From the NCBI GenBank assembly GCA_030263615.1, contig SZPH01000035.1, positions 1 through 38,757 on the forward strand: a stretch of 38,757 nucleotides of DNA, given 5' to 3'. The number at the start of each line of letters is the position of its first letter. Position 1 is the stretch's first letter. The notes under the pieces were generated by a model. It made no database searches. It was given only the letters and a program-made list of their open reading frames with translations, and was not told the DNA's origin. Of the stretch, positions 7,630-15,450 are shown one piece after another. A program made the position numbers and the translations under genes. Source of the stretch: Villigracilis sp900696595 (lineage in GTDB: Bacteria > Chloroflexota > Anaerolineae > Anaerolineales > Villigracilaceae).

Positions 7630-9051
7630 ATGGACATCATCACAGGAAAAATCCTGAAACTTCACAACTGGGAAGACGGCAAAAGCATTGGACTTGCAAA
7701 GGAAGCCGGAAACAAAATGATCGCCTCCGGCATGGAACGCGGCGCGGCTCTTTCCGCGCTCGAAGCGGTTCGCCACAACCCGGGCAATTACCTCGCCGAT
7801 AGTTTACTCGCCGACCTCGCCCGCGAGATTCTGCGCAAGAACAAAAGCGATGAGCCAAGCGAAGACACCCTGCGCGAGTCGCCGCTGCCATTTCCCATCT
7901 GGGGCGCGGAGCATATTGACCCCGAAGCCGTCAAGCAGATGGAAAACGCCATGCGTCTGCCCGTCACCGTCACCGGCGCGTTGATGCCGGACGCGCACGT
8001 CGGCTACGGTCTGCCCATCGGCGGCGTGCTGGCGACGGAGGACGTTGTCATCCCCTACGCCGTCGGCGTGGACATTGCCTGCCGGATGCGCCTCTCGCTG
8101 TACGAAGTCTCGCCGATTCTCATCGGACAGAAGAAGGGCTTGTTTGAAAACGCACTCTGGGACGAAACCGCCTTCGGCATGGGCGCGGCATGGAAAGGAA
8201 ATAAGCGCGCCCAGCATCAAGTCTTGGATGACGAAGCGTGGCTGGCAACCAAGCAACTGCGGACGCTGAAAGACACCGCCATGAATCAGCTTGGCACGAG
8301 CGGCACGGGCAATCACTTTGTGGAGTGGGGTTCATTCCGCTTGCATGAGCCGATGTTCGGCTTACAGCCCGGCGAATACCTTGCCCTGCTCTCGCACAGC
8401 GGTTCGCGCGGAGTCGGCGCGAAGATCGCAGACCGCTTCAGCAAACTGGCAAGAGAAAAGCGCCCCGATCTTGATCCCAGCGTCAAACATCTCGCGTGGC
8501 TCACGCTGGATTCGGAAGATGGTCAGGAATACTGGCTCTCGATGGAACTGGCAGGCCGCTTTGCTTCGGCGAATCACTACATCATCCACAAACGTGTGGC
8601 GGCGGCGGTTGGGTTGAAAGAAGTTGCGGTGGTTGAAAATCATCACAACTTTGCCTGGCGCGAAAAGTTGACCGACGGGCGCGAAGTCATCGTCCACCGC
8701 AAGGGAGCCACGCCCGCGGGCGTTGGAGTTCTCGGCGTAATCCCCGGCTCGATGGGAGACGCAGGCTACGTCGTCCGGGGAAGAGGCGTAAGCGAATCGC
8801 GTGAATCCGCTTCGCATGGGGCCGGTCGCAAGATGAGCCGCAGGGTTGCCATCAACTCCATCAGCAGGCGCGAACGGGACGACTACCTCAAAGAACGCGG
8901 AGTCACCCTGCTCGGCGGCGGCATTGACGAAAGCCCGCAGGCGTACAAGCCAATTGATGAGGTCATCTCCGCCCAGCGCGACCTCGTGGATGTGATCGGC
9001 AGGTTCACCCCGCGCATCGTCCGCATGGCGGATGAGCCGGGAGATATTTGA
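7630..9051 (+). CDS. rtcB: RtcB-family RNA-splicing ligase
   Basis: This encodes 473 residues, longer than E. coli RtcB (about 408). The family joins 2',3'-cyclic-phosphate or 3'-phosphate RNA ends to 5'-OH ends using GTP and Mn2+. Visible motifs are the metal-binding VGVDIACRM (family form GVDIGCG; the Asp and Cys are kept), GTGNHFVEW with a metal-ligand His, LSHSGSRGVG, NHHNFAW, and SHGAGRKMSR with His396, the expected guanylylation site. The start has GGAG nine bases upstream. No RtcA or archease gene is nearby, so the repair target is unknown. The ACR change in the metal motif and the greater length suggest a divergent RtcB subfamily. Confidence 0.92.
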   Translation: MDIITGKILKLHNWEDGKSIGLAKEAGNKMIASGMERGAALSALEAVRHNPGNYLADSLLADLAREILRKNKSDEPSEDTLRESPLPFPIWGAEHIDPEAVKQMENAMRLPVTVTGALMPDAHVGYGLPIGGVLATEDVVIPYAVGVDIACRMRLSLYEVSPILIGQKKGLFENALWDETAFGMGAAWKGNKRAQHQVLDDEAWLATKQLRTLKDTAMNQLGTSGTGNHFVEWGSFRLHEPMFGLQPGEYLALLSHSGSRGVGAKIADRFSKLAREKRPDLDPSVKHLAWLTLDSEDGQEYWLSMELAGRFASANHYIIHKRVAAAVGLKEVAVVENHHNFAWREKLTDGREVIVHRKGATPAGVGVLGVIPGSMGDAGYVVRGRGVSESRESASHGAGRKMSRRVAINSISRRERDDYLKERGVTLLGGGIDESPQAYKPIDEVISAQRDLVDVIGRFTPRIVRMADEPGDI

Positions 9052-9145
9052 TAACTCACCTTATGCAGTACTGCAAAGTTCACTTTGCGTTGCGGGGCAA
9101 GGCGAACCTTACTATACGAGGCGGGCGCGTAAGACGAGCGAGCAA

Positions 9146-9179
9146 AAGACCCTAAGGTTTGGTAAACCTTTAGGGTCTT
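9146..9179 (+). terminator. Hairpin after rtcB, overlapping the next promoter
   Basis: A near-perfect 15-bp stem AAGACCCTAAGGTTT (9146-9160) pairs with AAACCTTTAGGGTCTT (9164-9179), with one bulged T. Only a short TC/T stretch follows, so it may be a weak terminator. It overlaps the putative -35 of the cyclase promoter. Upstream, 9064-9075 is a 12-bp perfect palindrome (TGCAGTACTGCA), and 9073-9088 is a small GCAAAG/CTTTGC hairpin. Confidence 0.55.
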
Positions 9180-9188
9180 CGTTATAAT
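9159..9188 (+). promoter_or_regulatory. Promoter of the nucleotide cyclase gene, predicting a leaderless mRNA
   Basis: A perfect -10 TATAAT lies at 9183-9188 and a TTGGTA -35 candidate at 9159-9164 with 18-bp spacing. The expected transcription start falls at about 9194-9196, which is the ATG itself (9195), so the transcript would be leaderless. No ribosome site precedes this ATG, consistent with that. Confidence 0.6.
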
Positions 9189-9194
9189 AGCCTC

Positions 9195-9836
9195 ATGCAC
9201 ATTCAGCCGAAAGACCCCCACCTTCAGGAAACCCTGCTGAACTACTCACAGGAATCCGACCCGCTTAAGCGCAAGGCGCTGGAAGACGACATCTGGCAAA
9301 AGTACGGCAGTGAAAACACGGCGTTTGTGCTTGATATGTCCGGCTTTTCCCTGTTGACCCGCAAATACGGGATCGTGCATTACCTTTCCATGATCCGGCG
9401 GATGCAATTGACCGTCGAACCGATCATCGTCAGTCACGGCGGGCGCATCATCAAGTTCGAGGCGGATAACTGCTTTGCGGTCTTCCCCGAACCCGCGTCC
9501 GCCGCGCGGACTGCCATCACCATCCAGCACGCCATCGCGGCCGCCAATATTCTGACCTCCGAAGACATGGACATTCACGTCACCATCGGCATTGATTACG
9601 GCAAGATTCTGATCCTCAACGAAGACGATATGTACGGCGACGCCGTCAATCGCGCCTGTAAAATGGGCGAAGACATCGGCAAGGCGGACGACATCCTCAT
9701 CACCAAAGAAGCGATGGACATGATCCCCGAAGAAGCGCGGATCGAAGGAAAGCCCATCGAAGTCAGCATCGGCGGCATGAACACGCCCGCCTACCAGATC
9801 ATCTACCGGACGGACGCGGAAGAGGAACAGCAATAG
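9195..9836 (+). CDS. Stand-alone class III adenylate/guanylate cyclase
   Basis: This encodes 213 residues: a short helical N-terminus (about 1-38), then one cyclase homology domain. The first metal-binding Asp is at about residue 47 (LDMSGFS). The second is in IIKFEADNCFAVF (Asp 91), with a Lys three residues before FEAD where the adenine-selecting Lys is expected. GDAVNRACKMGE is the typical dimer-interface and transition-state region. These features suggest an active homodimeric enzyme making cAMP or cGMP, though the substrate cannot be fixed by eye. There is no sensor domain or membrane anchor. A possible downstream receptor is the cyclic-nucleotide-binding-like ATPase at 36.6-37.7 kb. Confidence 0.85.
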   Translation: MHIQPKDPHLQETLLNYSQESDPLKRKALEDDIWQKYGSENTAFVLDMSGFSLLTRKYGIVHYLSMIRRMQLTVEPIIVSHGGRIIKFEADNCFAVFPEPASAARTAITIQHAIAAANILTSEDMDIHVTIGIDYGKILILNEDDMYGDAVNRACKMGEDIGKADDILITKEAMDMIPEEARIEGKPIEVSIGGMNTPAYQIIYRTDAEEEQQ

Positions 9837-9843
9837 GCGGGAA

Positions 9844-10908
9844 TCAGATCAACAGATCCAGAAGCAGCCCCAGCCCGGTCATGATGAACGGAAGGACAGT
9901 CGCGGCAAGGACGCGGTAAAACGCCCAGTTCTCGAAGGGCCAGGTGGGGGCTTTTTCGGTCAGGTCGATCAGGGCGCGCAGGGCGGCGATTCGTTCCGAG
10001 GGCATCTCCGCGGTTTTCATCGAAGACAGATTCGGCATCAGGCGGTCGTATTCATCCTGCAGGGAATCCGAAATGCGTTGCAACGCCTCCTCCTTCGCAA
10101 GTTTCATACCGATATGCGCCTGCCAGAACGGCAGAAAAAAAGCCAGCGGAATCAAAATAATGTAGAGGATAAGATAGACGGCGTCCTCAGGGAAGACGGG
10201 GGTCGAAAAAAAGAAACGCATGGCGATCATGAACCCGAGCGCGCCGCCAAATATCGCAAAAGTCATTCCGTAACGGGTGATCGAGTCGAAGGATGCGCCG
10301 TACTTCGACTGCCCGATCATGACCGGAAGTTTGACGTTCCGATAGACGCGATTAAGGTTAAACGCCATTGCCAGGTGCCGCCCCAGGGCGATCAGGATCA
10401 TATAAAACAAAAGAAAACGCGATAACTGCAACACGGCAATCATGAACCAGTTGACGCTATACCATCGAACGCCGAGATAATCCATCACAAACAGCGCGCC
10501 AAGATACACCGCGCCCGCGCCGAACAACGCGCCCACAATCCAAACGCGGGAGTTGATGTGCAGGATGCGCGACGCGCGCAACAACCCCGCCCGGGCGGTT
10601 TCGGGAAGCAGCGGCAGAACCAACCGATATAAATCCGCGATCGCCGCCGCCTGCCAGACATAGAAAAAGATCACAGCCGGGTGGATGATCAGAAAGCCGA
10701 CCTGGTTCACCCTGTCCACAATCGCGCTTCGCTCCAATCCCTCCGCGGGGAAGAGCGCGCCAAAATAGGCGGGCAGGGCAAAAAGATAAACGGCAAAGAT
10801 CGTAAAACTCGCCAGCGCCGCCTGCCAGGGTTTCAGCCGCAAAAAAGAAAGAAAGCGCCCGAACGGGTCCTTTCCGATGACATCCTGCGGGGTAATCGAA
10901 GTTTCCAT
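9844..10908 (-). CDS. Polytopic membrane protein of unknown function
   Basis: This encodes 354 residues. The frame opens at 10980, but ATG 10908 avoids overlapping gltX and has an AAAGG about 12 bases upstream. Six to seven hydrophobic segments are visible, around residues 30-50, 65-90, 130-155, 165-190, 215-240, 245-270 and 330-350. A cytoplasmic stretch (about 270-325) is rich in charged residues, with KLAKEEALQRISDSLQDEYD. I do not recognise the family. It is convergent with the cyclase gene, seven bases away, and follows gltX on the same strand by 24 bases, so it is probably the distal gene of that unit. Confidence 0.75.
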   Translation of the reverse strand: METSITPQDVIGKDPFGRFLSFLRLKPWQAALASFTIFAVYLFALPAYFGALFPAEGLERSAIVDRVNQVGFLIIHPAVIFFYVWQAAAIADLYRLVLPLLPETARAGLLRASRILHINSRVWIVGALFGAGAVYLGALFVMDYLGVRWYSVNWFMIAVLQLSRFLLFYMILIALGRHLAMAFNLNRVYRNVKLPVMIGQSKYGASFDSITRYGMTFAIFGGALGFMIAMRFFFSTPVFPEDAVYLILYIILIPLAFFLPFWQAHIGMKLAKEEALQRISDSLQDEYDRLMPNLSSMKTAEMPSERIAALRALIDLTEKAPTWPFENWAFYRVLAATVLPFIMTGLGLLLDLLI

Positions 10909-10931
10909 CGGCGCTGCCTTTCCCGGGCGGG

Positions 10932-12413
10932 TTACGTTTTTTCCAGAATCCCGATCGCGTTTTGAATCCGCCGCAAACAAATCTCGCGCCCGATGATCTC
11001 CATACTCTCGAATAACGGCGGGCTGACCTTTTGCCCGGTGACTGCGACTCGCAGGATTCCGAAGACCTGACTGGCTGAATAGCCGCTCTCTTCGACGTAT
11101 GCCCGCATGGGGGCTTCGCTTCCTTCGTGACTGAGGCCGGGTCCCGCTCCCAGAATTTGATACGCCCTTCGAGCGATCTCCGCCGACTGCTTCGCGTCGA
11201 GTCCTTTTGCGATGAGGTCTTCGGGGTTGGGGGTCACTTCGTCCTTGAAGAAGAATGCGCCAAACGAGATGCAGTCGTCGAGGGTGGTGAGACGTTCGCG
11301 GATGAGCGGAATCATTTTCAGCAACACATCGTCGCGGACGTTGAGTCCCTCGCGGGTGAAATAAGGCTTGAGGCGGGCCGCCAGGTCTTCGGTCGTCAGG
11401 AGGCGGATGTGAGTCGCGTTGAAATGATCCAGTTTTTGGAAGTTGACCGCGGCGGGCGAGGGAGTTAATGAGTCAATCGAAAAGCGTTCGATCATTTGAT
11501 CCAGCGTCATCACGTCGTCTTCAGCGACGCCCCAGCCCATGAGCGCCGACCAGTTCAGTACGCCTTCGGGGGTGAAGCCGAGTTCCTGCATGTCTTTGAT
11601 GAAAATGGAGTAGCCGTCCTTCATCGCCTCCGCCGCCTCGCGCTTGGACATTTTGCCCTTGCCGCTGGGTTTGAGAAAAACGGAAAGATGAATCCACACC
11701 GGCTCGTCCCAGCCGAAGGCGCGCACGATGTTGACGTGAAGCGGGAACGTACCAAGCCATTCCGAGCCGCGCATGACGTGTGTGATTTTCATTTCATGGT
11801 CGTCCACGATGGCGGCGAGGTGGTAGGTCGGCAAGCCGTCAGTTTTGAGGATGACCTGATCGTTGAGTTGCTTATTCTCGGTGACGATGTCGCCGCGCAA
11901 GTGGTCGCGGGCGACGGTCGCGCCTTCCTGCGGCATCTTGAAACGGATGGTGTAAGCCTCGCCGTTGGCAATGCGTCTGGCGGCGTCATCAGGGTCAAGG
12001 CTGCGGCAAGCGCCGTCATAGCGCGGATTCTCTTTGTTCTTCATCTGCGCCTGACGGACTTGATCGAGTCGCTCAGGAGAGCAGAAACAAGGATAAGCGC
12101 GGCCTTTTTCCACAAGGGTCTTCGCATGAGCCTGATAGATCTCGCGCCGCTCGGTCTGGCGATAGGGACCGTATTGACCGCCGATGTCGGGTCCTTCGTC
12201 ATAAGTCAAGCCAAGCCAGCGAAGTCCGTCCATGATCTCCTGTTCCGCGCCGGGGACGGTGCGTTTGAGGTCGGTGTCTTCGATGCGCAGGATGAACTGC
12301 CCGCCGGTTTTCTTTGCAAGCAGATAATCATATAAGGCGACGCGCGCCGTTCCAAGATGCATGTGTCCGGTCGGGGATGGGGCGATGCGAGTGCGGGCGG
12401 GTTTATTGGACAA
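10932..12413 (-). CDS. gltX: Glutamyl-tRNA synthetase
   Basis: This encodes 493 residues, a normal bacterial GluRS length. The enzyme charges tRNA-Glu in the cytoplasm. The class I Rossmann fold opens with RIAPSPTGHMHLGTAR, which contains the HIGH equivalent; IEDTDLKR follows. The CFCSPERL segment carries the Cys pair of the connective insertion, and GKMSKRE is the KMSKS loop. The helical anticodon-binding domain occupies the last third. The start MSNKPARTRIAPS fits the family N-terminus. With glnS also present, this GluRS is likely discriminating, but that cannot be read from the sequence alone. Confidence 0.96.
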   Translation of the reverse strand: MSNKPARTRIAPSPTGHMHLGTARVALYDYLLAKKTGGQFILRIEDTDLKRTVPGAEQEIMDGLRWLGLTYDEGPDIGGQYGPYRQTERREIYQAHAKTLVEKGRAYPCFCSPERLDQVRQAQMKNKENPRYDGACRSLDPDDAARRIANGEAYTIRFKMPQEGATVARDHLRGDIVTENKQLNDQVILKTDGLPTYHLAAIVDDHEMKITHVMRGSEWLGTFPLHVNIVRAFGWDEPVWIHLSVFLKPSGKGKMSKREAAEAMKDGYSIFIKDMQELGFTPEGVLNWSALMGWGVAEDDVMTLDQMIERFSIDSLTPSPAAVNFQKLDHFNATHIRLLTTEDLAARLKPYFTREGLNVRDDVLLKMIPLIRERLTTLDDCISFGAFFFKDEVTPNPEDLIAKGLDAKQSAEIARRAYQILGAGPGLSHEGSEAPMRAYVEESGYSASQVFGILRVAVTGQKVSPPLFESMEIIGREICLRRIQNAIGILEKT

Positions 12414-12426
12414 AGGTTTACTCCCA

Positions 12427-12459
12427 AGACTTCGGAAGTTTTGAAAACCTCCGAAGTCT
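12427..12459. repeat. Inverted repeat between rodA and gltX
   Basis: AGACTTCGGA (12427-12436) pairs with TCCGAAGTCT (12450-12459), and the inner part continues almost to the tip, making a long hairpin. No T-tract follows on the minus strand, so it may be a processing or weak termination structure, or a dispersed repeat, between rodA and gltX. Confidence 0.65.
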
Positions 12460-12464
12460 GAAAT

Positions 12465-13592
12465 TTAGAATTCCAATTCCTTCTGGCGCATGACGACGGA
12501 TTCGACCAGCCCGATGCCGATCATCAGGGCGGTGAGCCCGCTTCCGCCGTAACTGACGAATGGAAGCGGCAAGCCCGAGACGGGAAGCAGGTTGAGGTTC
12601 ATGCCGATGTTGACCGCGCCCTGAAAAAATATCAGCGTGGCGACGCCGATGGCCAGCATCGCGCCCGCCACATCGCGGGCTTTCTGCGCGGCGCGGATGC
12701 AGCGCCAGACGACCACGCCGAGGGCGACGATGATCAACAGACCGCCGGTCATTCCAAACTCTTCCGATGCTGCGGCAAAGATGAAGTCGGTGTGACGCAC
12801 TTTCAAAAAACGCAACTGCGTTTGTGAACCTGCATTGTAGCCCTGCCCCGCCACGCCGCCCGCGCCGACGGCGATCAGCGCCTGCTGAACATTATATCGG
12901 TTGCCGTAGGTGTCGTTTGGGTCCGGGACGACGAAATTGACAATGCGTTCCTGCTGGTATTCCTGCAATCCCGGAATCCGCACGCCCAGCACGGAGAGGA
13001 CGATCACGCTCGAAAGAAGGATGAAACCGACGACTCCCGCTGTGATCACATGCCGGACCTGGATTCCGTTGATCCACAGCATGACCGCAAGGATCACCGA
13101 AAGCACCATGACGTTGCTCAGGTTGGGCTGCAACAGGATCAAGCCGATGATCCAGATTCCGCGCAAAGCGGCGCCGAACGCCCAGCGCAAATCGCGCGGC
13201 TGATCGCGGGCGGTTTCGAAATATCGCGCCAACACGATAATGGCGACGATCTTCGCAAATTCGGTCGGTTGCAGGAACAACACGCCGACCTGGAACCAGC
13301 GTTGCGCGCCGAACGCTGTCTGACCGAAACCTGTCAGCGTAAGCAGGAGCCCGAGGATGATAAAGTGAATGGGACGGTAAAGCGCGATCCAATAACGATA
13401 GTCAATGGATGCAAGAAAGAAGATCAGGAAGACGCCCAGGAGGGCAAAATATACCTGGCGGGCGATCAAAGGCTGAAGGACTTCGTTCCCCGCGATGGCG
13501 GAACGAATCATGACCGCGCCAAAGGCGGACGCCAGCGCCACCGCGCCCAGCAATAGAAAGTCGAAATTTCTCCAGGAGAGACTGCGCGTCAT
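12465..13592 (-). CDS. rodA: Peptidoglycan glycosyltransferase RodA (SEDS family)
   Basis: This encodes 375 residues with about ten membrane helices. SEDS proteins polymerise glycan strands from lipid II together with a class B PBP. Key stretches are AQRWFQVG (family G.(R/Q)RW), LQPTEFAKI (family QPSE..K), LLQPNLSNVM, the extracellular loop RHTDFIFAAASEEFG with the catalytic Asp, and the C-terminal LPFVSYGGSGL. It closes a gene block that also encodes MreB, MreC, MreD and PBP2, so RodA rather than FtsW is the better name. It lies 50 bases from minE. Confidence 0.92.
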   Translation of the reverse strand: MTRSLSWRNFDFLLLGAVALASAFGAVMIRSAIAGNEVLQPLIARQVYFALLGVFLIFFLASIDYRYWIALYRPIHFIILGLLLTLTGFGQTAFGAQRWFQVGVLFLQPTEFAKIVAIIVLARYFETARDQPRDLRWAFGAALRGIWIIGLILLQPNLSNVMVLSVILAVMLWINGIQVRHVITAGVVGFILLSSVIVLSVLGVRIPGLQEYQQERIVNFVVPDPNDTYGNRYNVQQALIAVGAGGVAGQGYNAGSQTQLRFLKVRHTDFIFAAASEEFGMTGGLLIIVALGVVVWRCIRAAQKARDVAGAMLAIGVATLIFFQGAVNIGMNLNLLPVSGLPLPFVSYGGSGLTALMIGIGLVESVVMRQKELEF

Positions 13593-13642
13593 ATCGAAAC
13601 ATGGACGCCCGCCTCAGCGCGTCGCATCCATGCCCTGCCCGA

Positions 13643-13894
13643 TCAACCCATTCGATGCCGCGAAGGGCTTTTCAACGGAATATCCGCCACAAGACGCTGG
13701 GCGCGCCCGTCTTTTTCGATCTCGATGCGCACGGCTTCCGGGTCTATCTCGATATATTGGGAGATCGCCTTGATCAGATCGTCCTTCAACGACTCCAATT
13801 GACCCGGCGAGAGGTCTGTGCGATCGTGGACAAGCACAAGCTGCAGGCGTTCCTTTGCGGTGGCTGCGCTGCGTTTACGGGTAAAGAAGTTCAT
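13643..13894 (-). CDS. minE: Cell division topological specificity factor MinE
   Basis: This encodes 83 residues. A much longer frame opens upstream, but the start at 13894 (MNFFTRKRS) has GGAAGGAAG upstream and matches MinE. MinE stimulates MinD ATPase and drives pole-to-pole oscillation, which restricts MinC to the poles. The N-terminal membrane-targeting segment is followed by the anti-MinCD helix AKERLQLVLVHDRTDLSPGQ, then LESLKDDLIKAISQYIEID and a C-terminal beta strand pair. It begins four bases after minD. Confidence 0.93.
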   Translation of the reverse strand: MNFFTRKRSAATAKERLQLVLVHDRTDLSPGQLESLKDDLIKAISQYIEIDPEAVRIEIEKDGRAQRLVADIPLKSPSRHRMG

Positions 13895-13898
13895 GCGC

Positions 13899-14696
13899 TT
13901 ACTTCCTTCCCGCCAGGCGTTGGATGGCGTTCCATAACCCGCTTTGCGGAGCGAGATCGAGGAAGGGTACGTCCATCCCCTGCAACCGTTTGGCGATGTT
14001 GCGGAAAGCCTGCCCCGCCCTGCTCCTGCCATCGGTGACAACCGGCGCGCCGCGATTCGAGCCGACGATAACCGTCTCATCCTCCGGGACGACGCCGACC
14101 AGCCGGATGCCGAGCAAGTCAAGGACGTCCTCCGCAGAAAGCATGTCGTTATTCTTGACAAGGGTCGGGTTGAGGCGGTTGATAATCAGGGATGGGTCGC
14201 GCTTCTCCTCCGCCTCAAGGATTCCCACCACCCGGTCTGCGTCTCGCACCGCGCTGATTTCGGGGTTTGTCACCACGAGGACGCTGTCGGCGGCGGCGAT
14301 GGCGTTGCGAAATCCGCGCTCGATGCCGGCGGGAGAGTCGATGATGATGAAGTCGGCGTCCGGCTTGAGGTCGTTGCAGATTCGCACCATATCCGACGGC
14401 GAGACGGCGTTTTTATCGCGGGTTTGCGCCGCGGGGATGAGATACATCCCGGTGTAATGTTTATCGCGAATCATCGCCTGTCTGAGTTTGCACCTGCCTT
14501 CGATCACGTCCACAATATCGTAAACGATGCGGTTCTCGAGCCCCATCACCACGTCGAGGTTTCGCAAGCCGATGTCGCCGTCTATGCAGACGACCCGTTT
14601 GCCGTCCATGGCCAGCGCGGTGGCGAGGTTGGCGACCGCGGTGGTCTTGCCCACGCCGCCTTTGCCGGAGGTAACAGTAATCACTTGAGCGGTCAT
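13899..14696 (-). CDS. minD: Septum site-determining ATPase MinD
   Basis: This encodes 265 residues. MinD is a ParA-like deviant Walker ATPase that binds the inner membrane in the ATP state and recruits MinC. The N-terminus holds the deviant Walker A KGGVGKTT, then CIDGDIGLRNLD (switch I), DFIIIDSPAGIE (switch II/Walker B) and LIINRLNP. The C-terminus should carry an amphipathic membrane-targeting helix, and LWNAIQRLAGRK is consistent with that. It starts one base after the minC stop, with GGAAATGAT upstream as a weak ribosome site, so the min genes are probably translationally linked. Confidence 0.96.
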   Translation of the reverse strand: MTAQVITVTSGKGGVGKTTAVANLATALAMDGKRVVCIDGDIGLRNLDVVMGLENRIVYDIVDVIEGRCKLRQAMIRDKHYTGMYLIPAAQTRDKNAVSPSDMVRICNDLKPDADFIIIDSPAGIERGFRNAIAAADSVLVVTNPEISAVRDADRVVGILEAEEKRDPSLIINRLNPTLVKNNDMLSAEDVLDLLGIRLVGVVPEDETVIVGSNRGAPVVTDGRSRAGQAFRNIAKRLQGMDVPFLDLAPQSGLWNAIQRLAGRK

Positions 14697-14697
14697 A

Positions 14698-15408
14698 TCA
14701 TTTCCTGGAATTGATTTCGCCGGGATGCCAGAGTTCGGCTTGCAGTTTTCCTTCTTTGTTGATGCTCGCCACTTCGGGGCGCGGATCCTTCTGCGGTTTA
14801 AGCACAGCGGAGGATTCCTCCGCGATTCGCAACTGATTAGCGGAAAGATCGAGGGCGCAGACGAACGCCTCGCGGTCGCCCTTCGCCCCGGCGTGGATCA
14901 CGCCTCTCACGCGCCCCCAGACGATCACGTTTCCATCGGCAATGATCTCCGCCCCAGGGTTGACATCTCCGTACACCACGACGTTTCCTGGAAATTCGAT
15001 GCGCGTGCCGGAGCGGACGGTCTTCGAGACGAAGAGAGCCATATCGTCCGGGATGGTTTCAAGGACGTGGCGCGCCTCTTCGGGTCTCGGCTTGGAAATT
15101 CGCGTGGCAAGCCCGAGCAACTGCGCCGAGTTTTCAGTGGTCGGCGATTCGCTGACCACCGCCCAAAGCGTAATATTTTTCTCCGAAAGCCAGTCGCGCA
15201 GTTCGACAAGATCGTTCACTTTTAAGACCTGCGTTCCCACATCCATGGCAAGGCGCGCGCCCTGAAAAAAAGTCGAGCGTTCGTTGATCTGGAACGCAAG
15301 CGCGTCGCGCTGTTCCTCCCACGAAGCGCCGGCAAAGGTCGCCAGAAGGCCGTCGCGAATTCCCTTGATCTGTACAATGGACGAGGTCGATTCCATAATT
15401 GCGTTCAT
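14698..15408 (-). CDS. minC: Septum site-determining protein MinC
   Basis: This encodes 236 residues. MinC blocks FtsZ polymerisation at the poles when bound to MinD. The N-terminal domain (about 1-110) is the variable FtsZ-binding part. The C-terminal beta-helix is clear: GNVVVYGDVNPGAEIIADGN, then VIVWGRVRGVIHAGAKGD, then ALDLSANQLRIAE, the canonical MinC_C pattern with the MinD-contacting RGxxHAG region. A second start at 15396 (MESTSS) is possible. It is the first of the minCDE set and lies 42 bases after mrdA. Confidence 0.94.
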   Translation of the reverse strand: MNAIMESTSSIVQIKGIRDGLLATFAGASWEEQRDALAFQINERSTFFQGARLAMDVGTQVLKVNDLVELRDWLSEKNITLWAVVSESPTTENSAQLLGLATRISKPRPEEARHVLETIPDDMALFVSKTVRSGTRIEFPGNVVVYGDVNPGAEIIADGNVIVWGRVRGVIHAGAKGDREAFVCALDLSANQLRIAEESSAVLKPQKDPRPEVASINKEGKLQAELWHPGEINSRK

Positions 15409-15450
15409 TCAGGCATTGATGGGCAATTATACCTGATGAATTTCGCGAAA

